NCBI GenBank assembly: GCA_012845835.1
Contig: JABAKD010000029.1
Location: forward strand, 6,068,405 to 6,132,404
Direction of reading: 5' to 3'
DNA: 64,000 nucleotides
Source: Undaria pinnatifida
Lineage: Eukaryota > Sar > Phaeophyceae > Laminariales > Alariaceae
Shown one piece after another: positions 55,587 through 64,000 of the stretch. The translations under genes were made by a program, and so were the position numbers. Positions within the stretch are counted from its first letter, which is position 1; the number at the start of each line of letters is the position of its first letter. A model generated the notes under the pieces. It was not told the origin of the DNA, did no database searches, and was given only the letters and a program-made list of their open reading frames with translations.

Positions 55587-56780
55587 CGTTGGCTTCCCGT
55601 CGGAATGTGCCAAGGTGCTGAGCAATACTGTTAGTCGACGCTCCTTGACGTGTTTTATTCAGGTGTGTTAGGAGTATCCACCTGCAACCGAGTCAATTTA
55701 CGGTAGGCCCTCCAACTTTTCTTTAACAAAACCTCCGGTGTCGAAACCAGCCCAAGGCTGTATTACCTTAAATAAGGTGCACTTTGCCACCCCGACGTCG
55801 TCGGTCGCGAGGCCTTCGCGAACAAGAACATATGCCAAGATATACTTTTCATAGAGACTTTCCTCGCATTGAGCATCCACGAAACATCCGTTGAAGAAAA
55901 TCGCTGCTTTGAGGGGGCGCTAGATCTTAGAATCCGTCAACAATGGAGCCTATAATAACGCGACTTCAGCAAGGTGCAAAGGAGGTGCGGGCAAAGCGCC
56001 CCGCAGAATATTATCGCCTACCGCGAAATGTGTGAGAATCTTGCCACGACTGCAGCTCGGTGGTCACGACGATCGGCTTCGAAGTGGTCTGGAAAAGACT
56101 GAACGAGGCGGCGATCACCTGGTAGCTGGTGTCGCACGTGTTCCATCACGCGCCGGCCGCGACGTGAAAAAAGCTCAAGGCGCTATGGCTAAGGCGGAGA
56201 AGAAGCAAGCGGGGACTCGTGCACCGGTATGATTTTCGCTTGTGAAAAAATTGTTGTTCGGGGCTGGTTCTGGATTCTAAGTTGCTGATTTTCTACTTTT
56301 TTTTCTGAAATTTGACGTTCTAATTTTTCCAACTGGGAGTTTCTGTGTAGGTAGCTGACGCAGCCATAGCTGATTAATCGCTGAGGCTGTGTGTAGACAC
56401 CGCACGTCCGGGATTTATGCTGCTATTTCTCGAGTGGCTATTTTCCCGGAATACCCATTCCGTATGTGGTCTGGGTCTTGAAAACTTGCATGAACAATTT
56501 GAGGTGTAACGCGTGGTGCGTCGTTCGTTTGCTTGAAGAGGCATAGGTGATGACACGACTGCTGAGGAATAATTGTTTATGGTCAGCAAACGTGGTAGAT
56601 CTTAAGTCGTGACGAACGTGACACGATTTAGTGGACTTGACCAATTGCCCAACGTACGGGTAGCTATGTATATCACACCTACTCGGTCTGAGCCAGCTTG
56701 TGGTTGGTAACCTGAGATGGGCCTTTTTGAGGGTGCTGTACCGTTGTGGTCGTATTTCCTGGGGATTTGCTTTGCACAGC
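55587..56780. other. Unrecognised frames on both strands
   Basis: A minus-strand frame 55880-55698 (DAQCEESLYEKYILAYVLVR) follows a possible acceptor. Plus-strand frames at 55942-56230 (QNIIAYREMCENLATTAARW in one frame) could belong to the retroelement. No family could be named for either. Confidence 0.35.
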
Positions 56781-56890
56781 AGAATAGTTGTTGGATACTC
56801 GTTGTCAGGGAGTTCCATTGTCACTATTGGCGTTTCTCGTGGGCTATTGACCTTTGAAATTTGAATGGGAAGGTCTACGGCCGATACCAT
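56438..56890 (-). other. Unrecognised 150-codon frame overlapping a repeat
   Basis: Minus strand: SAVDLPIQISKVNSPRETPI, VTMELPDNEYPTTILLCKAN, then LHLKLFMQVFKTQ near the end. The ELPDNEYPTTIL segment has a diverged counterpart (ELPDKVYQT-IL) at 52440-52480 with a 3-base in-frame gap, which hints at a once-coding sequence. I do not recognise the family. Confidence 0.35.
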
Positions 56891-56985
56891 GGCACTTTTG
56901 CCATATCATAACGGACGAACTATTTTATTGTGGACAAAAGAATTCTAAGGTTACGATAGGAAGTTCTCCGAGCTGATACATTTAG
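56782..56985. repeat. Dispersed repeat, right copy (possible LTR remnant)
   Basis: Direct-orientation partner of 52440-52632. Clean TG...CA ends were not found, so LTR status is tentative. Confidence 0.5.
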
Positions 56986-57224
56986 CAGTTAGTTGATACA
57001 TTATTTCACATTGCTATTGGTGGTTTTGGCATGCTTAATACGGAGTATACCGACAGCAGTAAATGTCTATATTCTACTCGTAGGCGGCGAATTTTGAGCA
57101 AGACCTTAGATATCTGATTTTACTGTACTGTCTATATTATATACTATTATTACCCTTCCTTAGCTAATAATGCATGGTGTATGATATGTGCGTAGATAGT
57201 TTTCTTGTTGTTGGTACATACTTG

Positions 57225-57705
57225 TAGTACAGCCAACCCCTACATCTATGCGAATCACAGCCCCCCCCCACGCCCCCACCTCCCCCGCCACGTTCCCTCC
57301 TCCTCCCCCTCAAGAAGGATTTAGAGTTTCCACGCACAAATTGACCTTCCCCACCCGTCTCCACCCCCCCCTGCCCCCCTCCCGCCCCCCTTTCGATAAA
57401 AATCAGGCCCCTCACCGGATATTCGACTTACAGGATTCACTCGATTAACTGATGCGTTTCCTTCCACAGCTGTCGGATTTTGTCCCTCTCAGAAAAGGAT
57501 TTTATAGTTTCCGCGCGCAGACTATCAACATCACCCTGTTGACACTGATAGCTACACTGTAGTTGAAAGCGGAGTCGCCGACCTATATCTTTAATGAGGA
57601 CACTCAACCCGTAATACGCGCGACCGGAGTATCACACACAGCTTGAAAAGATGAGTTTCGACAAAATATTCGATCTCACAGCTGGAGTGTATTTTCATTT
57701 ATATA
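57225..57705 (-). mobile_element. GCR family, copy 8
   Basis: Minus strand: CACTCCAGCTGTGAGATCGA at 57695, ATATTTTGTCGAAACTCATC, GATACTCCGGTCGCGCGTAT, CTGCGCGCGGAAACTATAAA, and C tracts at 57260-57400 on the plus strand. Among the copies it keeps one of the best-conserved terminal blocks. Confidence 0.75.
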
Positions 57706-59100
57706 ATATACGAAGGACAGCATTTGATAACACTAGTTTGTTTGTCCCCACTATAACGGATGGTTTTGGCAATATTTAGAGGATGATGGCAGCCGCATGT
57801 GCAGTAGTAATAGTGATCTAATACCAGTTATGTTAATATTTATACACAGCATTCGGGAATAAAAGTTGGCTATCCCCACCCTACAAAAAAACACTCTGGT
57901 GTCGAAACCACGTTTTTAATGTAGCAACGTGTCACCTGTCACACCTCAACGTTTTCTGTTTTAACGCCTTTACAACTGGAAACCCGTTTTGGTGACAAAA
58001 TTACTTGGATTTAGTACGGGGAGGGGCTCGGGGGCTCTAAAGGGGTTAACGGGATATCATGTGCGTCCAAATCGGACAAAAAATAAAATAAAACATTTTT
58101 ACGGACGTCAGCTGTGAGTTCGACGAATTTGGGGCCAATAGTCTTACTTGCAAGCTGCGTTGTTGGTACTTGAAGTGTACTTCAAGGGCACCGCATGGGT
58201 GCCGGCGGATGCCGGCGCCCATGCTTCGGGTAGGGCACGGCAGCACATCGACAAGCCAACTTGTAGCTGTCCTATTTGACATTCATCGAACTTTGGAGTA
58301 ATGCCAAGATTTAGTGATATTCCGATTGGAGGATGCGTGGTTGGTCGGTTTCGGGAAGCGTGCTCCTCATGGGTTCTAGTGTTTTCATTGGTCTCTCTCC
58401 TCATGGCTCGCTGGATAGACTCAAAAGCTACATAATATTTCCTCTACATTGAACTCTAAATAACAGACAAAACAAGACAAGACAGAGTAGGACAGGATCG
58501 AGCAGGTAGAGCAAGGTAGTGAGGTGTGGGGCGTCTTGCTTGCCCCATTATCGTCACATACATTACCGCCCATCTATGATGAACTTAACGTGAGTGTGAC
58601 ATATTATATCACCTGGTTTCACCTGAAACTTGACATGGTTTCACGTCGAATCTATAAACTACCCTTTTACGGAGGGCACTCCATTACACTAGGCCACCCA
58701 GGATAGTCGTAGATTCAGGTCACCTGGCCATCAAAGGATGTCAACAAAACATCCAGAATTGGAAAAAGGATCGAAGATGCGGCTATTCGAAACAAACGAA
58801 AATGAGGCTACAGATTTCCCCACACCTCGTAGTAATGAGGCTTAAATGCCTCATTGCAAGGTATACAACCCTATGATGGAGCTCACAACCGTGAGAGCTC
58901 GGGAAAGGGTATGTACCTTCGGTATACCATTAGCAATCGGCCTACGAAAACACGAAGGGCGCGGCTACTGAGCGCAAGGATTCGAAGAGAGCCAAAGAGG
59001 AAGGTATATACGCGGAAACAATGCCAGCAGAGAAGAAGGGAACACGTGTCACGTTGTGAAGGCGACAGTAATTACCGCCAGAATCGTAGCGTTGAAGGTG
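57706..59100. other. No recognisable gene
   Basis: 58455-58520 is an ACAAGACA/AGGACAGG low-complexity stretch. GACAAAATTACTTGG and AAAGGGGTTAAC near 57990-58050 resemble inverted pieces at about 18795-18840. No gene is supported. Confidence 0.4.
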
Positions 59101-59179
59101 CGGGCGGTCGGGACATTTGCCGAAAGACAAGGGACGAAGTAAGGAACGCTGTCAAAAAGAGAGCCTTGAAGTTCGCTAC

Positions 59180-60720
59180 GTTGGACATGGACAACTGACG
59201 TAGGGCCATCGTTGGTCGGTGAGATAGAAACAGCCAAGACGCGAAAAGGTACGCAAGCTTCGGGCCATTGGTCGGAAAGCAGAAGAGAAAAGCCTGAAAC
59301 GAGAGAAAACAAATATCTGTGCCTAAACCAGTGACAGGGTCCGCTAGGTTGCACCTGGAAGGCTGACGTGGGACCATTGATCGAAATGGAAAAATATTTA
59401 TATCGAACCCCCACGGTGAGGTTTAACGGGAGCACAGTGGCCGCAATGTGGGACCCAGGAGGCTAGCATAAGACCCTTGGCCAAACTGTAAAACGGGAAT
59501 CTGAGGCAACCAAAACAAATCGCGAAAATGCAGAAAAAAACAACATCTAAACAGGGGCACAGACAACACCATAATTGTGGTACTGGAAGCGTGTGTGATG
59601 CGTTGAAAAGCTGAACCGGGGGGCAACAGTGGAGTACCTTTAGAAGCTATCTGGGTACAGTACCAGGAAAACGGGAAGAAATAAGTGGTGGGGTCACCTA
59701 TACAAAGCAATACTCAAAATGAGGACGAAACTAAAACGTAGACACAAAGATGGAAGGTACTATCGGAAGCCCGAAAAAGAGTGGACATCATTACACCTCA
59801 AGAGGCTAACTAATAACGGGAACACTGCCAGTAAACGTAGCAAGGCTATTCAACCTTAACGGAGCCAGCCAAAAATAGGGTCGACAAGAAGATTCTCGCT
59901 CAGCTCGAAGCTGCGAAGGAAATGACTAGCTCCAGAAAGAGCGTAGAGAACAGAGAATACAATATGAACAAAGCCGCAGCTAGGTACTAGACGTTCGGGA
60001 ACACGGGGGTCGCTGACGTGGAGCAACCCTAAAAAGGCAATCGAAAACAATGCACAGAAAACAAGGAGTAGGCAAGTCGTGTAAAAGCAACGAACTGCAG
60101 CTCCACCAAAAAATAGGAGGGTCCATAGCAAGGGACCTTAAAAGGCCACTTTTAGAAAACGAGCAACCTTAGGTACGTAGCGAAGGCATTCCTCCTAAAC
60201 GATTTCACCGAAAACACAACATGACAGGATGGTAAACATGAAACGACCTACGTGGGCTGCGAAGTCAAACTGGGCTCAAAACGGGGGAAGTACGCCAACA
60301 AGCCAAGAGAAAATCGTGGGCCAACAGGGGACGGCCTGTGGACTGCACAGTCAAGACGGGCTGTAAACCCACAACTATGGCCGGTGTTGTTAAACTATAT
60401 TGGCAGGTATGCAAAAAAAAAACAAGACAAAGTAGTCAAGAGAAACAAGGCCTGTTAGCTGCAAAGTCAGGACGGGGGTCAGAGCCGTTGGACCGTAGAG
60501 GTCGGGATGCCGAGCAAAAAAAAAAACAAAGAGTGGTCCAAGGGAATAGATCCGCTAACTACAAATCTAGAACGGAGCCCGACAACAAGAACCTCCTGGG
60601 GGCAGGTACAACCAAACAAGGTAGAGACCAAAAAACAACCGACAGATGGGCTGGAGGGTCAGCATGGGACCGCTAACATGAAGCCAGTAGTATACAATGT
60701 GGGACTATAGAAAGTAACAA
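59180..60720. repeat. Degenerate ~90-115 bp tandem repeat block
   Basis: Anchors such as GGCTGCGAAGTCAAACTGGG (60256), GGACTGCACAGTCAAGACGG (60339), TAGCTGCAAAGTCAGGACGG (60454) and TAACTACAAATCTAGAACGG (60556) recur at about 80-115 bases. An earlier set has CTGACGTAGGGCCATCGTTGG (59195), CTGACGTGGGACCATTGATCG (59363) and CTAGCATAAGACCCTTGGCC (59462). AAAAAAACAA tracts separate units. No gene is supported. Confidence 0.6.
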
Positions 60721-62140
60721 TAGATCGAATGCCGCAATACCAAGTGGCTGGGGCTACAGTGCAATAAAGTTAGTTGTGGAAAGAAGTACGCCAAGAAGCA
60801 AGGAAGGCACCACAACAACACAAAGTACGTCAATGGACGAGGAAAAACCAACAACGATTTAAAACGGAGGTCATGCCTCGAGAAGAACAAGGAGATATAA
60901 CGCGGGAAGCATCCATTATGTCACCAAGATTATAGGGCGCGGTGGAAACGAAACGATACAAAAAAACTCGACATGGTTCGGAAACGCCATGTTTCGTCGG
61001 TATTGCATGAAACGTGGGCAGGCTACATCGGCGGTAGAAGGCGGAAGCAAAACCACAAAGGCGAACACTCGTCGTTCTGCACAAAAAAAGAACAACTTGG
61101 GCACAAGTTCAAGATCAAGGCAACCAGGAAGATCACCGAAAAATGAGCAAATGCTCTGATTTGAATGCGCCAGAGAAGACAGAATATAGTCTATACTACG
61201 TCAAAAGTTGTTGGGGCTTCAATGATACTCAGACTGTAAGGGAGTACTTCGGAGAGCCACGAGGCGATAACACTGACGATACTGGTACCTCCCAGGTGGA
61301 ATTGTACTGAGAGAGTAGGGCCCGAAGCAAATACGCGCACAAGACGTTCACGAACGGATTCTCCCAGAAGAAAAGAGAGAAGGCTACCACGGTCGGTCGT
61401 TCGCTGTGCACAGCGATAACCACTAAGGAGCAAGCATGTCCAGAAATAACGAGAAAAAAAAACTAATACACGCGTTGCATGGACGCGAAAGAGGAATGTA
61501 TAGGTTCCGGAGACGCACGATCCCCAGAGTCGAAAATGCACACACTGTAGAGGGGAGGGAGTGTGCGTTCCCATCCGGCACATAGTGCAGGGGGAAGGAA
61601 AACCAACATATAAAAACCAAGCTAACACGATATTGTTGTTCAAGCCATACCGTAAGAGCGGCGAAAATGGGGTTGGGGTATTTACACAACGGAGGACCAA
61701 AAATTCTGCGAGAGAGCACGCACATGGTGCAGACGATGTCTCGGCGTAGAAGGAATCGGACGAAACTGTTACGATGTCGCGGGCTGATACCATAAGCCGG
61801 ACAGAGGGGCGGGGCAAATTACGTGCAACTCTAAAAAGACTAGCGGAGCGCATGCACAGTGTGCACGCAAAGTTCGGGCTAATGAGGATCAAGCGAAACT
61901 ACCAGTTTTTTGGGGGTTTCATACCTTGAAGAAGCCTAGAGGGGAGGGGTCGTGAACAAACGACGGACCCGAAAATTACGGGAAAACGTTCATGTCGTGA
62001 AACTCTGAGAATGTGACCTACTATAGAGGTATTCCTATAGGAATACTAAGCGACGAAAATTCGGGGGAGAAACGTACGTGAAAGCACTTGCACGTCCAAC
62101 CGAGAGGAGGGGACTCGTGTTAGGCGATACGACGCAAACA
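60721..62140. other. No recognisable gene; A-rich, repeat-like
   Basis: A minus-strand frame of 233 codons (61892-61191) exists, but it is hydrophobic and Arg/Ser-rich without a domain and overlaps other frames. The base composition matches the tandem-repeat blocks on either side, so I read it as decayed repeat. Confidence 0.4.
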
Positions 62141-62154
62141 AGGTGAACAACACG

Positions 62155-62400
62155 CGTCAACAAGCACCTACGGCGTGCGTAGCGCAGATAGCAGAGGAAA
62201 AGCGATATCTCATACATCACACTGGTAAGAGAAGAAGTACGACGGATCAATAATCACCTATGACGTACGTAGTGCTAAAGACCGAGGAAGGGCTAAGACA
62301 TATATGCCATAGCGGTAGGAAAACAATTACGACGCCACAACAAGCACCTATAACGTGCATAGTGCAAAACGCAGGGGAAAGGCCAACAAAAAGGAATACC
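62155..62400. repeat. ~90-bp tandem repeat
   Basis: Units at about 62157, 62247 and 62338 share CAACAAGCACCTA-GGCGTGC, GTAGTGC-AA and GAGGAAAGGC-like blocks. Period is 90-91 bases. Confidence 0.7.
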
Positions 62401-62591
62401 ACAGTGGTTTCGGGGGCTGCGAAACAAGGGTACGCTAAACCGACGGGAGAAAACGACAATACGGCAGGTTTGAGGCCAAGTTGCGAAAGCGAACAAGGTT
62501 AAACCGGCACAAACAGGAAGGCAGAAACATCAGAAATATTCGGCCTGGTTTCGAATATGGAGCTAGCGAAATCAGTCGCTTGAAGGCCAGG

Positions 62592-62730
62592 GTAGCACAC
62601 CGACGCAAGCACGCAAACACATGTGCTGATCAGACCTGGGACAACCCGAAAAGTCATGAGAGCACACCGACACAGCACGCGAACATAAGTGGTGGTCAAA
62701 AGTGTGACGACCCGAAAAGTCAAGGCAAAG
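62592..62730. repeat. ~67-bp tandem repeat, two units
   Basis: Both units run from AGCACACCGAC-CA-GCACGC to GACAACCCGAAAAGTCA or GACGACCCGAAAAGTCA. Confidence 0.75.
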
Positions 62731-63069
62731 GAGAGGCACCTTGACACTAACTGAACAACAAAATCAAGCCCAAAACAAAAATTAAAAAGCCAATGCGCAC
62801 AAAACCAATCCCATGAAAAAACTCGAGAAGGAACTAAAAAAACATGGGTAGGGGGAGGGGCAACAAGACAAAAGGGTAAGTGAGACTCAACGAGATAATA
62901 CCCTGGCTGCAGATATACCTGTCGCGAGGCGTTGTAGACACGCCGATCCGTAGATGGTGCTCCGCGAAGTTGTGCAGTAGACACGACATAGGTTGATCGT
63001 GGAACCGGATGGTGTAGGGTCTGAAGTAAAATCTGATCAAACGCGGCTGGTGATCGTACTAGGGTGTGA

Positions 63070-63230
63070 TGCAGCGCTCCGATCGCGGGGCAGTGACATC
63101 GTTGTGTTCGCGGAAGATGTGGTAGGAGCGTTGGAGACGGACGATGGTCCAGCAAAACGGGTTGAAGAGCTCCGAGCACGAACCAGTGAGGTCGGCATGT
63201 TCGCGGACGATACGGTAGGAGCCCTGTGAC
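63070..63230. repeat. ~108-bp tandem repeat, about 1.6 units
   Basis: CTCCGATCGCGGGGCAGTGA...TGTTCGCGGAAGATGTGGTA is repeated as CTCCGAGCACGAACCAGTGA...TGTTCGCGGACGATACGGTA. The peptide reading (VVFAEDVVGAL / GMFADDTVGAL) is a by-product unless transcripts show otherwise. Confidence 0.7.
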
Positions 63231-63539
63231 GAAAGAAGCCGAGGTTGTGGTAGCTCAATATAGTTGGTTGAAGAAAACGTCGGATCGTATACGCGGTGGT
63301 GAGATGTGCGTGTTCCACACCGTACATATAGACGCAAGCGTTGACGCTGTAGTAGTCCTTTAACGCGGGCCTGTGGATATGCCTGCGGTACTCAGGGTGT
63401 CCGAGTTAGCTTTTTAAGCCGCGAGAATGACGGCGTGGTTGCCTGAACAGGCGGTAGGGAAAGTCCAAAGTAGCCGACGATGGCGGTGACGCCGGGGCCG
63501 TTAGTAGCGGACTGAAAAAGAAGGCATACCGGCGCCGGG

Positions 63540-63770
63540 GCTTCAGGAGTTGGCGAAATATGTCCTGGCTGTTCGGCGCTGACGTTGCAATGACGGCGGA
63601 GTTGGTGGTAGCGGCCAGGAAGTGGGCGCCTCGCCGCTGGTAACGGCTTGATGCGGCAGGCCCATCGATGCATGGCTGCACAAGTCGGTGAAGTATTTTC
63701 CAGATGGTCGGAGAATATGGTGGTGACGATGCCGTCGCAGGTGGTTGTGGCCAGAAAAAGGTTGCCTTGC
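63540..63770. repeat. ~135-bp tandem repeat, two units
   Basis: AGTTGGCGAAATATGTCCTG...GGTGGTAGCGGCCAGGAAG aligns with AGTCGGTGAAGTATTTTCCA...GGTGGTTGTGGCCAGAAAA. Confidence 0.65.
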
Positions 63771-63814
63771 GTTGGTAGTAGCTTGAAGGGGAAATACATC
63801 GAATGGAGTAGTCA

Positions 63815-64000
63815 CGGAAGACGGAGGTGGAGCTCAGGTGAAAGGTGGAGCCCTGATAAATGTGGAGATCTGGTCGCGAAGCTCAGGTGACTACAGGTGA
63901 CGACGAATCTCCGTGCAGGAGAAGCTCTGGTCACGAAGCGCAGGTGACGACGAAGCTCTGTTGAAGATAGAGTTCTGAAAAAGGTGCGACTCTGGTCGCA
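63815..64000. repeat. ~50-bp tandem repeat reaching the window end
   Basis: TCTGGTCGCGAAGCTCAGGT, TCTGGTCACGAAGCGCAGGT and TCTGGTCGCA recur, with GACGACGAA-CTC between. The array continues past the window. Confidence 0.75.

Noticed and set aside
61191-61892. 233-codon minus-strand frame
   Set aside because: No recognisable domain, composition like the surrounding A-rich repeats read antisense, and overlapped by other frames.

Overview
This is a stretch of eukaryotic nuclear DNA that is dominated by repeats. It holds one recognisable spliced host gene, no operons and no rRNA or CRISPR. I favour an alga of the stramenopile line, perhaps a brown alga. The reasons are GT-AG introns with GTGAGT-type donors, a plant/alga-type ZIFL major facilitator gene, DIRS/PAT-type tyrosine-recombinase retroelements beside LINE, hAT and Mutator-like elements, and TTAGGG-type repeats. 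This placement is inference; nothing in the window proves it.

Layout. 1-9.3 kb: a CAA microsatellite, one copy of a G/C-run transposon family (called GCR here), the 3' end of a LINE (4.93-6.04 kb), low-complexity tandem repeats and one copy of a ~900-bp dispersed repeat. 9.39-13.17 kb: a tyrosine-recombinase retrotransposon on the minus strand with split direct repeats (A1 - RNase H - recombinase - B1 - A2 - B2), interrupted by a MITE. 13.7-16.7 kb: SINE-like repeats and a ~485-bp AGT microsatellite. 16.7-24.7 kb: GCR copies, a foldback element whose centre looks like a Pol III (tRNA-like) unit, and more SINE-like repeats. 25.0-28.7 kb: a decayed LINE on the minus strand (endonuclease then reverse transcriptase). 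29.0-33.1 kb: the second copy of the ~900-bp repeat, then a nested structure in which a 1.7-kb Mutator-like element with ~500-bp inverted ends and a perfect 9-bp target duplication sits inside a larger inverted repeat.

34.2-50.8 kb: a ZIFL-type MFS transporter gene on the plus strand. Seven exons join in phase into ~493 codons. The first exon(s) and a short segment between exons 5 and 6 were not found. Its introns hold most of the transposon debris of this region: GCR copies, MITEs, a hAT transposase C-terminus, and a 2-kb array built from alternating AAGCTT and CCATGG-like palindromes with an interstitial TTAGGG block where the array changes orientation.

50.8-64 kb: a palindrome-rich region, a decayed retrotransposon with an aspartic protease, another GCR copy, and from about 59.1 kb to the window end a series of degenerate tandem repeats with different unit lengths.

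No complete intact mobile-element protein is present. The transporter is the only likely cellular gene, and it too may be damaged. The candidates for something new are the AAGCTT/CCATGG array with its telomeric switch point, the foldback element with a Pol III core, the GCR family, and the split-repeat recombinase element.
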